DNA of 10,617 nucleotides from Candidatus Nanoarchaeia archaeon (GTDB lineage Archaea > Nanobdellota > Nanobdellia > Woesearchaeales > CG1-02-33-12): positions 1 through 10,617 of the forward strand of contig JAQTRH010000032.1 of assembly GCA_028711925.1 (NCBI GenBank), in the 5' to 3' direction. The notes beneath the pieces were generated by a model. That model saw only the letters and a list, made by a program, of their open reading frames with translations, did no database searches and was not told where the DNA came from. The translations under genes were made by a program, and so were the position numbers. Below, piece by piece: positions 1 to 7,871 of the stretch (position 1 is the first letter of the stretch; each line of letters begins with the position of its first letter).

Positions 1-3000
1 GTTAAGCACAGCAATCGGCTCTCCGTCCTTATACCAGTTGTATATTGCAGTTGTATTGTCACCATCTGCATCAGACAAATCCTGAACATAGCATGTTATG
101 TTTTCATATATTGAATTAGTTCCACTGCTCGAACTTATCAAAGGCGTTGTATGGGTTGGGACAGCATTGCTTAGTATGGTTAAATCAGATGAATTCAAGG
201 CAGTTCCATCATCAGTAGCATCATTAGGAGTAACCTCGCAAGTCCATACATCATCAGCATCAGTTTCATCTGAAACAATAGTTCTGTTGTCAGTATGGCT
301 TGCATTGCTGTCAATGTAATTCTGCCATATCTGATCTGCTGACAAGGAATAATTATAAATCTTGACTTCATCAATAGTGCCGTTAAAGGGTTTAGCCTCC
401 CCATAGTCGGCATCTGTTGACATACAAAGATAATCATAACTTGTAGAAATACTGTCAAGATATTCAGTTTCAAAACTGTTATCAGAACTTCCATTAATAT
501 ACCAAATACCATGGGTTCCATTTAAAACTAATGTTATCATATACCATTGGTTTGTTGATATGGCAGAGGTTGTCTGGAAAGAGGAAGAAATTGCATTGCC
601 TGTACTATTTCTTGCATAAAAACTTATTGTATTTGATCCTCCACCAAAAATACTGTATCCCACCCAACTGCCGCAGCCTTTTGCAACAATGATTTCGTAC
701 TGATCAAGTTGGTTTCCATTAATCCAAACATTTATCGTTAGTTCATTCATGCCTTCTGTGGAAGGATCGTCTGGTATTCTTATATAATCGTCAACTCCAT
801 CAAACTCATAAGCTCCGCCAACTTTTCCATCAGAAGTCCATGTTGGTGTTTTTGATGGGTCTCCTGCCCCACCAGTTCCATCGTTGCCATAGCCAGAGTA
901 ATCTTTTATTGAATTGGAAACACTTGCGTTTGTTAAATCTGTGTCAAAGGGCATATTTAACACTGCAATCGGCTTTCCATCCTTATACCAGTTGTAGATT
1001 GCAGTTGTATCATCACCGTTATAATCAGAAAACCCTTGCGCGTAGCAAGTTATGTTTTCATTTGTTGAATTAGTTCCACTGCTGGAACTTATCACAGGTG
1101 CTGTTTGTTTTGGAAGGAAGTTTGAAGGTCCGCATCTCAACCTTGGGTAATCATCTCCATCATCTATATACCATGTTTCACCTTCATAATCTTCATACAA
1201 AACAATATCCCATGCCTGGTCCAACCCAACTGTGCTTGTATCGTTAAATGTTGTAATGCTCTTCATCATAGCAGTTGTTTTGCCTGTTGCGCTATCTGTT
1301 GCATTTCCCTTTGTAGTTGACTTCCCGCTGGTCTCATTATCCCAAAAATTGTTTTTGTCTGAATAGCCGGCTGAATAACCACCAGAAAAGCCGCCTGAAT
1401 CTGAATGCGTGGATTGAACATACGAAGTTGAATAAGAGGTGTTTATTGATGCATTATTATTAGAACCCACAAAACCTCCATGCCTATAACCGCTTCCAGA
1501 ATCATTGTAAACATTTCCCTGGGAATAACAATTAGTTATTATATAATGGTCATTACGACCCACAAAACCTCCAACATAACCAGATGTTCCGGTAACATTT
1601 GCAATTGCGTAAGACCTGGATATTGTTTTATATGCAGTACCTGTCCAAGTACGACCAACAAAACCACCTACTTGTTCTGTTCCGGTGACATTCCCAATAA
1701 AATAACAATCAGATATGAATCCGTTAGCCTGACCAACAAATCCGCCAGCATAATCATCACCTAAACCCTCAACATTTGAAAGCGAATAACAGTCAGATAT
1801 ATTGCCGTCAGAGGTTTGCCCGCCTACAAACCCCCCTACATAACTACCTAAGCCGGTAACATTTGCAATTGAATAACAATAAGAAGTATTGCCGTCAATA
1901 AAACCTGCAAACCCCCCTACATAATCAGATGTTCCAGTAACATTTGCAATAGCATAAGAGCCGTTAATAATTCCATCATTATCATACCCAACTAACCCCC
2001 CAACATAACGTGTTCCATTAACATTTGCAATTGCATAAGAGTTGTATACACTTCCCTGAGAATTATCACCTAATAGCCCACCAACCGAGCTATTGGAGCT
2101 AGTAACATTTGCAATTGCATAAGAATCAAATATTGATTTGTCCAATGACCCAACCAATCCTCCTAATCTTTGACCTGAGCCAGTAACACTTCCAATAAAA
2201 TAACAATTAGAGATATCAGCATCTTCACCTGTTCCACTATGATAACGACTCCAACCAACAAGACCCCCAACATAATTGCCTGAGCCGCCATTAACAGTGG
2301 AATTAGAATGGCAGTTAGCAATATTGCCTCTGCTGAAACCTACAAGCCCTCCTGTATTACCATCACTTGATCCCGTAACATTTGCAACTGCATAAGAGTC
2401 AGAGAGAATGGGCGCATTATAATGACTTCCTATAAGCCCTCCTACACCATAAGAATCTCCAGATACATTCCCAATAAAATAACAATTAGTTACATTGCCC
2501 CTATTAGTACCTATAAGCCCTCCAACAGTATAATTACCATCAACATTTGCAATTGCATAAGAATTATTGACAACACACAATCCATCATTTTCACCAAGAA
2601 GCCCTCCTACATAATCATTGCCAGTAACATTTCCAATAAAATAACAATTAGATATTTCATCACCTACCCAAATAAACCCTACCAATCCACCTACGTAATC
2701 ATTACCAGTGATGTTGGCATCCTCAATTCCAACATCAGTTATAGTTGCTCCTGCTGCTGTTATTCCAAACAAGCCCTGTTCATCACTGGATGGTCTATTG
2801 ATGTAAAGCCCTGTTATTTTATAACCTTGCCCATCAAGTGTGCCACTAAAACTCTGGGAATCATTTCCGACAGGAACAAAACCCTGCCCACCGTTCCATG
2901 TTATTGTGTCTGAGCAGTCTATATCCTCAACCAAAATATAATCTGCTGTTAAGTCATTACTCATGTTCTGGAGTTGTGTGCAATTTTCTATTAAAATAGA

Positions 3001-5877
3001 TGAAGAAGGGTATTTTATTCCTGTGGCATAAAGACTAATTGTTCTTTCTAGGTTCTCTGTAAATTCAGCATTTGTGCAGGGAATATTATCAGAAGATTTA
3101 TACCAAATTCCATCACTTCCATCCCAAGCATCATAATCTATGGTTCCCTCATTCCAATAAACACCAATATAGTCCCCCTCTTCCACATCAAGGTCAACTT
3201 CAAAAATCTGTTTAGACCCTGCAAGCACAACCCCTTCACCATTCCCATTGTTAACGGTTTCATAATCACGCGTAGAAAAATGATTTTCTGATACATTGTA
3301 GAATGTAGCTACCTGGCAACCAGTTATTTGTGTGCCAGCCCAAATTTCCACTGAAGTTATTTTTCCTGTTCCATTGGCAGGATTATTTATGTCTATAATA
3401 GTAACATCTGATGAATCAGACCATTCTCTGTCAATAGCTTCATTCCCCACATCAATTTCTGGATATGGGTCAACAATATAGTCAAACTCAAGATAAGCAT
3501 CCTCATCATTGTTAAGATTTTTAACTTTCAAGTCAAATGTGTCATGACTGCCAGTCATACCAGTCAAGTAAACCTTGTAATATTTTTCCTCATCTACAAC
3601 TGAAAATTCTGTTATCTTCTCTGTGCTGTTGTAATAATAAACCTCAATAGTTGTGTTTAAGCTCTGGTTGTTTCTTGCATAAACAGTTATATCCCTGCTT
3701 GAATCCAAATAACTTTCAAACACAATCCTTACATAATCATTATGATAAATCGGCTCTGACCAAATATTATCCAGAGCTTTAACATCATCATAGATATCAG
3801 AAATGAAATCATAGTTTTCATCTAAATGCTCCGCCTTGCTGATTTCAATTATTATTTCATAAGTCTGGTTGCTTAAGCTTGGAACAATCCATTTAATTTT
3901 GTCAATCAATCCATTATTATTGGTATCAATATAACTAGCATCATTAACTAGTTGTCTTGAGCCATCCACAAGCCAGTAAAGCTTGATTCTTTCTTCATTT
4001 GCTTCAAGAGGAATCTCTGTATAAGCCAAAACATTCTCATAATGAATCTCAGAGCTGACAACAACCTGTTTTTTATTCAAGCCAACCTCAATCTCAAAAG
4101 CAACAGGAGCTTCTGTTTCGTACTCAATAATATATTCCTTAGTTTCATTTACATCCAACATATCTTCAAACTCAATCTTCTTTTCCTTTGATTCATCAGT
4201 TTCAACACTCGCTGCTTTAAACTCTCCCCCAGTTTTTTCTTTTTCAACAATCTTGTTTTTCTCAATTTTTTTGTTTAGCTTAACATCCTTCACATTAATG
4301 TTAAACGCGTTTTCATGAACATCAAAACTAACATTAACTGATTTAACAGTGCTTTCATTATTCTCTGCAACAACCTTTCTGACCCACTTTACGGGTTTGT
4401 TAATCTCTGCGCTAAGCTGCTTAGGTGTTTCTGTAATATTCTTTTCATCAATTTCTTCATCAGCCGGCTCACCTTCAACAACATCAATCGCAAAAACATT
4501 CGATATAACCTTTTCCTCAGAATCATTTACTGTAACAAAAGTGTATTTCTTCCCTACAAATCCTTTCTCAGGAGTTATTTTTGCAATTCCATTCTCAACA
4601 AAAATATCAATATTATCAACATCATAAAAGCTGTAATAAAGGATATCATTATCTTCATCATAGAAATATTCATTTAAATCAATCTCGCTGTAATAATCCT
4701 TGTAAACAACAATATCTGAAATATTTTTAATCTGCACTGGAGCGTGATTTTCTCTTTCTCTTATTACAGAATAATCAACACTGTCCACAACCAAAACAGC
4801 ATCATAAAGCTCAACCCTTAAAACATAATAGCTTTCATCTAAATTAATACTGCAAGTTTCAACGCATTCATTCTCAAACTTGTAAGCATCATCGTCAACA
4901 AACATAGCATTAAGGCTTTCCCATTCAGAAGAATAAACATAGGAATAAAGATTATCCTTCTCAAGGCTGTAATCAGCATAAACAACCTTACAGTTAATAA
5001 CATTGTTTTCAGTTGCTCCATACCTTCCAATGTAAACATGGAAAGCATCATTCCATTTATTTGATAATGATTCAAGATTATTTAATGCGCAGCAATCATC
5101 ATTTCCATAACAAACCCTTGCAGAGCTTTCATCATCAGCAGAATAAACCTCCCATAAAGTGCATAGCTTATTGTAATCAGCATTCCAGTTAAATTCTGCA
5201 TCAACCTTAAAGTCAACTATTCCATCAATTGTTTCAATCCCATTATCATCATCATCAAATTCTGTTGCAGGGTTATAATTGAGGATTACACTAATCTCTA
5301 CATCTTCAGGAGGAGATATAATATCTTCAATTATTTCATCATCATAAGTATCATCTAATTCATCTGTTTCATTAATTTGCAATGTTTCATTAACCTCAGG
5401 ATTTTCATTCACTGTTTCACTTTCATTAATCTCTTCAGTTTCATTTAATTCAACAGAATAATTAAAATCATCATCAACTTCATCTAAACCAAAATCGCCA
5501 ACAGCAAGACCTGTGATTGCAGGAACTCCCTCTTTAGAAGAGCTGCCTGAATCATAAACAAGATAGCTCTTATTCTCTGTCTCAAGATAGACCTTTGCAT
5601 AGCCATCCCCGATAACAGAGCCGCTTAACCTCAAGGATGAAAGCTCTCCATACTCCTCAAGATATAAATTATAGCTTTCATTCTCATCAAACCTTTCATT
5701 TATCTGCTGCGTATAAGACTCAGTTCCAAAAGTCACAAAGCCAATAAAAGACGGCTTGAAAAACACAAGGATAATAGCAATAAAAATTAAAACAGCAAAG
5801 GGAACAATCAATTTTTTATTTATCAATCTATCTTTCTTAAACCTCTTCTCTCTTCCTTTATTCTTAACCGTTCTCAT
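1..5877 (-). CDS. Giant membrane-anchored surface protein with GLUG and LamG domains (partial, C-terminus off window)
   Basis: An open frame runs without a stop from ATG at 5877 to the left edge (1959 codons seen). Residues 1-22 are Lys/Arg-rich and 23-40 form one hydrophobic helix (LIVPFAVLIFIAIILVFF), so the rest should lie outside the cell. In order: a beta-rich N-terminal region (about 66-105, SLRLSGSVIGDGYAKVYLE); an acidic linker full of N-x-S/T sequons (about 139-177); a Cys-containing region (about 212-356, with CYGNDDCC and CVETC); a cadherin/Ig-like domain (about 377-470, beginning NHAPVQIKN); a long beta region with DTNNNGLIDKIKWIVP (about 650-665) and DYIVDPYPEIDVG (about 800); a beta-sandwich (about 800-945); a GLUG lead-in and about 16 GLUG repeats (about 957-1508); an Ig-like segment (1591-1639); a LamG domain (about 1640-1856); then a second Ig-like segment. 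Probable role: adhesion or glycan/protein binding at the surface. The domain order resembles DPANN surface proteins; the ligand is unknown. Translation is probably coupled to the upstream regulator through ATGA. Confidence 0.9.
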   Translation of the reverse strand, partial: MRTVKNKGREKRFKKDRLINKKLIVPFAVLIFIAIILVFFKPSFIGFVTFGTESYTQQINERFDENESYNLYLEEYGELSSLRLSGSVIGDGYAKVYLETENKSYLVYDSGSSSKEGVPAITGLAVGDFGLDEVDDDFNYSVELNETEEINESETVNENPEVNETLQINETDELDDTYDDEIIEDIISPPEDVEISVILNYNPATEFDDDDNGIETIDGIVDFKVDAEFNWNADYNKLCTLWEVYSADDESSARVCYGNDDCCALNNLESLSNKWNDAFHVYIGRYGATENNVINCKVVYADYSLEKDNLYSYVYSSEWESLNAMFVDDDAYKFENECVETCSINLDESYYVLRVELYDAVLVVDSVDYSVIRERENHAPVQIKNISDIVVYKDYYSEIDLNEYFYDEDNDILYYSFYDVDNIDIFVENGIAKITPEKGFVGKKYTFVTVNDSEEKVISNVFAIDVVEGEPADEEIDEKNITETPKQLSAEINKPVKWVRKVVAENNESTVKSVNVSFDVHENAFNINVKDVKLNKKIEKNKIVEKEKTGGEFKAASVETDESKEKKIEFEDMLDVNETKEYIIEYETEAPVAFEIEVGLNKKQVVVSSEIHYENVLAYTEIPLEANEERIKLYWLVDGSRQLVNDASYIDTNNNGLIDKIKWIVPSLSNQTYEIIIEISKAEHLDENYDFISDIYDDVKALDNIWSEPIYHNDYVRIVFESYLDSSRDITVYARNNQSLNTTIEVYYYNSTEKITEFSVVDEEKYYKVYLTGMTGSHDTFDLKVKNLNNDEDAYLEFDYIVDPYPEIDVGNEAIDREWSDSSDVTIIDINNPANGTGKITSVEIWAGTQITGCQVATFYNVSENHFSTRDYETVNNGNGEGVVLAGSKQIFEVDLDVEEGDYIGVYWNEGTIDYDAWDGSDGIWYKSSDNIPCTNAEFTENLERTISLYATGIKYPSSSILIENCTQLQNMSNDLTADYILVEDIDCSDTITWNGGQGFVPVGNDSQSFSGTLDGQGYKITGLYINRPSSDEQGLFGITAAGATITDVGIEDANITGNDYVGGLVGFIWVGDEISNCYFIGNVTGNDYVGGLLGENDGLCVVNNSYAIANVDGNYTVGGLIGTNRGNVTNCYFIGNVSGDSYGVGGLIGSHYNAPILSDSYAVANVTGSSDGNTGGLVGFSRGNIANCHSNSTVNGGSGNYVGGLVGWSRYHSGTGEDADISNCYFIGSVTGSGQRLGGLVGSLDKSIFDSYAIANVTSSNSSVGGLLGDNSQGSVYNSYAIANVNGTRYVGGLVGYDNDGIINGSYAIANVTGTSDYVGGFAGFIDGNTSYCYSIANVTGLGSYVGGFVGGQTSDGNISDCYSLSNVEGLGDDYAGGFVGQANGFISDCYFIGNVTGTEQVGGFVGRTWTGTAYKTISRSYAIANVTGTSGYVGGFVGRNDHYIITNCYSQGNVYNDSGSGYRHGGFVGSNNNASINTSYSTSYVQSTHSDSGGFSGGYSAGYSDKNNFWDNETSGKSTTKGNATDSATGKTTAMMKSITTFNDTSTVGLDQAWDIVLYEDYEGETWYIDDGDDYPRLRCGPSNFLPKQTAPVISSSSGTNSTNENITCYAQGFSDYNGDDTTAIYNWYKDGKPIAVLNMPFDTDLTNASVSNSIKDYSGYGNDGTGGAGDPSKTPTWTSDGKVGGAYEFDGVDDYIRIPDDPSTEGMNELTINVWINGNQLDQYEIIVAKGCGSWVGYSIFGGGSNTISFYARNSTGNAISSSFQTTSAISTNQWYMITLVLNGTHGIWYINGSSDNSFETEYLDSISTSYDYLCMSTDADYGEAKPFNGTIDEVKIYNYSLSADQIWQNYIDSNASHTDNRTIVSDETDADDVWTCEVTPNDATDDGTALNSSDLTILSNAVPTHTTPLISSSSGTNSIYENITCYVQDLSDADGDNTTAIYNWYKDGEPIAVLN
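7..150 (-). repeat. Direct repeat copy B: start of the next Ig/LamG module
   Basis: This stretch matches 961-1104 with no indel and a constant offset of 954 bp (318 codons). It encodes the segment SSSSGTNSIYENITCY followed by NWYKDGEPIAVLN, the same Ig-like beginning that precedes the LamG domain upstream in the gene. The module therefore appears to be tandemly repeated, with the next LamG copy probably just outside the left edge. Confidence 0.85.
961..1104 (-). repeat. Direct repeat copy A: Ig-like segment before the LamG domain
   Basis: This is the partner of 7-150. It encodes SSSSGTNSTNENITCY and NWYKDGKPIAVLN. Most differences from copy B are scattered single bases, giving conservative changes plus a variable stretch at FSDYNGDD versus LSDADGDN. 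This points to a module duplication in which the coding frame was kept under selection. Confidence 0.85.
1355..2735 (-). repeat. GLUG repeat array (about 16 units) inside the surface protein
   Basis: About 16 tandem units of 25-34 residues follow the pattern YVGGLVG...ISNCYFIGNVTG, the GLUG motif found in many surface and adhesin proteins. Two kinds of core occur, CYFIGNV and SYAIANV, and they alternate in the first four units. The first nine units read GGL and the last seven read GGF. The array is preceded by the usual lead-in (GTLDGQGYKITGLYINR) and ends with NNFWDNETSGKST, the usual closing segment of such arrays. Nearly every unit ends in an N-V-T/S-type sequon, so heavy N-glycosylation is possible. 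Confidence 0.85.
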
Positions 5878-6386
5878 CTTTTCTTTCTGTTATAAATTGT
5901 CCATATAGTTCTCTGGTCGCGGTGCATCAGAAAACCAATCTCTGAATATCTTAAATGAAGCTCATCCTTCAAATAACAAACAATAAGCTCAAAAACAGAA
6001 TAATTCTCTTTGCCGAAAATTAGAACAGGAATAGAATACTCGCATTTTTTTATCTTGAAATGACCTGAAAACTTTTTCTTGGAATTTGAATAAGTTGACC
6101 AGACTGTGCGGTCATTTCTGTGAAGAAGTTTTGCAATATCGCAATATTTAAGATTAATATCTTCCTTTAAGTATTTAACAACTGATTCCAGAATGCTTAG
6201 CTTTTCATTGAAAACACAAGTTGGAATAAGAATATCCTCATGCTTTTCTTTTTTCTCAATTATCCTGAAAATATCATTCTGATTCAATCCTTCTTTGTCA
6301 TTAAGGTAAGAAAAAAGCGCAGTTAATGCATTTTCATAATCCTTTTTTGTTTTAAATTTTTTATTTAAGTTTTTAGAACTAGTCAA
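5874..6386 (-). CDS. Probable DNA-binding regulator with two tandem HTH-like repeats
   Basis: A 170-residue basic protein built from an internal duplication. Residues 54-105 (IPTCVFNEKLS, then YLKEDINLKYCDIAKLLHRN, then DRTVWSTY) align with 119-170 (IPVLIFGKENYS, then YLKDELHLRYSEIGFLMHRD, then QRTIWTIY). Each copy looks like a helix-turn-helix of the sigma-region-4/DnaA-like kind: LKYCDIAKLL is the first helix and HRNDRTVWSTY the recognition helix. I recall similar duplicated proteins in DPANN archaea but know no proven function. The stop overlaps the start of the surface-protein gene by 4 bp (ATGA), so the two are probably co-translated. The only standard start in frame is TTG at 6386, with no Shine-Dalgarno sequence. 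The frame stays open upstream to a stop at 6489-6491 and encodes RASGSARDSESGSDN just before the TTG, so the true start may be further upstream. Binding to the adjacent palindrome array is inferred. Confidence 0.75.
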   Translation of the reverse strand: MTSSKNLNKKFKTKKDYENALTALFSYLNDKEGLNQNDIFRIIEKKEKHEDILIPTCVFNEKLSILESVVKYLKEDINLKYCDIAKLLHRNDRTVWSTYSNSKKKFSGHFKIKKCEYSIPVLIFGKENYSVFELIVCYLKDELHLRYSEIGFLMHRDQRTIWTIYNRKKR

Positions 6387-6457
6387 AGCAATGTTGTCAC
6401 TGCCTGATTCGCTATCCCTTGCGCTTCCGCTTGCTCTTATTTTTCTACCTCTTTTAT

Positions 6458-6712
6458 ACTTATTATATGAGTATCCTATATATAAACTTTACTAAAAAAT
6501 CAAAGATAATTGTCTATTTTTACTTATCATATAAGTTAAATATAAATCATTACTTATTAATTAAGTATAATAACAAAAATAATACTTATTAATTGAGTAT
6601 ATTTATTTTAAATACTTATATATAAAGTAATTAAACAATGCTTATACTTATCATATAAGAATTAATACTTATTATTTAAGTAAATTAAAAAAATAATGCT
6701 TATTAATTAAGT
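6458..6712. promoter_or_regulatory. Array of eight helically phased 15-bp palindromic operators
   Basis: Eight copies of ACTTATTAWTTAAGT start at 6458, 6522, 6552, 6584, 6614, 6646, 6667 and 6698. Positions 2-6 (CTTAT) and 13-14 (AG) are identical in all eight. The copy at 6522 is a perfect inverted repeat (ACTTAT-CAT-ATAAGT). Start-to-start distances are 64, 30, 32, 30, 32, 21 and 31 bp, close to 6, 3, 3, 3, 3, 2 and 3 turns of B-DNA, so all copies face the same side. A degenerate match (ACTAAAAAATCAAAG, 6491) sits about where a ninth copy would fill the 64-bp gap. The intervening bases are not conserved. The array covers most of the gene-free stretch 6387-6758; the remainder is AT-rich with nothing else recognised apart from the promoter and a GC-richer patch at about 6395-6437. 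Probable role: cooperative binding of a transcription factor, perhaps the adjacent regulator. Confidence 0.75.
6477..6493 (-). promoter_or_regulatory. TATA-box promoter of the regulator/surface-protein operon
   Basis: On the minus strand the sequence reads AGTAAAGTTTATATATAGG, a strong archaeal BRE/TATA element (TTTATATA at 6479-6486). Transcription would start near 6455, giving an mRNA that begins around AAAAGAGGTAG. The first palindrome of the array (6458-6472) lies between the TATA box and this start, a position where a bound protein would block initiation. Confidence 0.6.
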
Positions 6713-6731
6713 AATTTGATATACCATTTTA

Positions 6732-6755
6732 ATCAAGCTATATTTAAAACTTGAT
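6732..6755 (-). terminator. Weak hairpin after the HEPN gene
   Basis: ATCAAG (6732-6737) and CTTGAT (6750-6755) are inverted repeats just downstream of the HEPN stop codon. The arms are short and no clear T-run follows on the minus strand, so termination here is only a possibility. The very AT-rich array beyond may itself act as the terminator. Confidence 0.25.
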
Positions 6756-6758
6756 AAA

Positions 6759-7280
6759 TCAGAGTTCCTTTTCTTCAAGAATATTTTTTATCTTGTTCAC
6801 AAACATTGCGGACTTTATTCTTAGCTTTTCAACATATTTTTTATCAAACAAAGTCTTTGTTGAATAAGTTGCATCCTCTCTTTTGTTTTTTGTTTCAATA
6901 TAAAATAGGATATCTTCATAGTCTAAAAAGCTTGAAAACAATTCAATATCCTGTTTTGTAAGCCCTTTTTTGTAGAACTCTTTGATAATAATACAAAGTG
7001 TTGCCAGATGATTTTTTGAGGTGTAGCCTTTGGTTAGAATTAAGGCAAGCGCTGCATGATAGCATGAGTAGTAGCATCCTGTTAACGCCCAATCATAAAA
7101 CCCTTCTTTTAGTGCAGCAACAATAAACCTCAAATTATGTTCTGCTTTTAGCAAGTGACCTTTCGCTTCTTCTTTGTCAATACCTTGCTTGAAAAGGAGC
7201 TTTTTTTCCATGAGCTCTTTTATTTTTTCATCGAGAATTTTTGGATTGTTAATCAATTTTTGAAGATCATATTCCTTCAT
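6759..7280 (-). CDS. HEPN-domain protein, toxin-like partner of the MNT nucleotidyltransferase
   Basis: A 173-residue, mostly helical protein. The segment EAKGHLLKAEHNLRFIVAAL (38-57), the run GFYDWALTGCYYSCYHAALA (60-79) and the motif GYTSKNH (85-91) fit the HEPN fold found in predicted RNases and toxins. A further conserved-looking patch is KREDATYST (133-141). The classical HEPN catalytic R-x4-6-H motif is not obvious: around His91 the basic residue is Lys89, so RNase activity cannot be assumed. The ATG at 7280 lies inside the last codons of the nucleotidyltransferase gene (14-bp overlap), indicating a translationally coupled pair. In related HEPN/MNT systems the nucleotidyltransferase neutralises the HEPN toxin by adding AMP to it. 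That role is inferred here from gene pairing. Confidence 0.8.
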   Translation of the reverse strand: MKEYDLQKLINNPKILDEKIKELMEKKLLFKQGIDKEEAKGHLLKAEHNLRFIVAALKEGFYDWALTGCYYSCYHAALALILTKGYTSKNHLATLCIIIKEFYKKGLTKQDIELFSSFLDYEDILFYIETKNKREDATYSTKTLFDKKYVEKLRIKSAMFVNKIKNILEEKEL

Positions 7281-7869
7281 TGAAAATCATCTCATAATAT
7301 TGTATATGGTTAATTAAGGGATATCCTGAATTAATTGCTGATTGCACGACTTTATCGTCTTTCATCTTAAGGTCAGTTAAAAAGTCATTGTATCTTACCT
7401 GAAATGTACTAATCTTCACAGCAGTGAGCGCATTTGCTTCTTTCTCAGCCTGCCATTCGTTTATCTTTTTGTTTGTAACGAGCAGGATATCAATATCAGA
7501 GCCTTCCTTATATGTTCCCTTTGCTGTTGAGCCAAAAAGTATGGCAAACACTGGCTTTTCAGGAAGATAATCTAAATAGATTTTTATAGCTTTTCTTCTT
7601 ATATTCGGAAGATTTTCGAATTTTTCAAGATCAAAAGCCTCAAAAAGAAAATAGGTTATTATTGTTCTTTTTATTGAGTACTTTTTCATATTTCCATCTT
7701 TTTCAGACTTTAATATCCTGTCTTTTTCAAGGCTATTTAAAAACCTATAAGCGCTTGGTTCAAATAGCTCTGCCTGCCTTGCAATTTCCCTTAGATGCAG
7801 TTTTGTATTTTTATTCTTGTAAAATAATTGCATTATCTTTCTATATCCCGGTCTTAATATTGTTAACAT
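7267..7869 (-). CDS. Winged-helix/MNT nucleotidyltransferase, antitoxin-like partner of HEPN
   Basis: A 200-residue protein in two parts. Residues about 1-70 form a winged helix-turn-helix (LHLREIARQAELFEPSAYRF, then LEKDRILKSEKDGNMKKYSI). Residues about 100-190 form a minimal nucleotidyltransferase with an exact GS-x10-DxD active-site motif: G113 S114, then D125 and D127 in GSTAKGTYKEGSDID. The enzyme probably transfers a nucleotide, typically AMP, to its HEPN partner. The winged helix probably represses the module's own promoter, where repeated GTTATAA sites sit at the start of transcription. The ATG at 7869 is about 35 bp from a TATA box, which leaves a leader of only about 8 nt. The protein is of normal length and looks intact. 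Confidence 0.85.
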   Translation of the reverse strand: MLTILRPGYRKIMQLFYKNKNTKLHLREIARQAELFEPSAYRFLNSLEKDRILKSEKDGNMKKYSIKRTIITYFLFEAFDLEKFENLPNIRRKAIKIYLDYLPEKPVFAILFGSTAKGTYKEGSDIDILLVTNKKINEWQAEKEANALTAVKISTFQVRYNDFLTDLKMKDDKVVQSAINSGYPLINHIQYYEMIFNEGI

Positions 7870-7871
7870 TT

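Noticed and set aside
1480..2913. Plus-strand open frames rich in Ile, Thr, Ser and Tyr (1480-1764 and 2422-2913)
   Set aside because: They are antisense shadows of the GLUG repeats, which are continuous and domain-like on the minus strand.
6458..6712. CRISPR-like array
   Set aside because: The repeats are 15 bp and degenerate, spacers are 6-17 bp and AT-rich, and no cas genes are present. Operator sites fit better.
6458..6712. Iteron-type replication origin
   Set aside because: Phased repeats and AT-richness would fit, but there is no Cdc6/Orc or Rep gene nearby, and the array sits on a clear promoter. Not excluded, only less likely.
7750..7775. GGTTCAAAT, resembling a tRNA T-loop
   Set aside because: It is inside the winged-helix/MNT gene and has no acceptor or D-arm partner on either strand.
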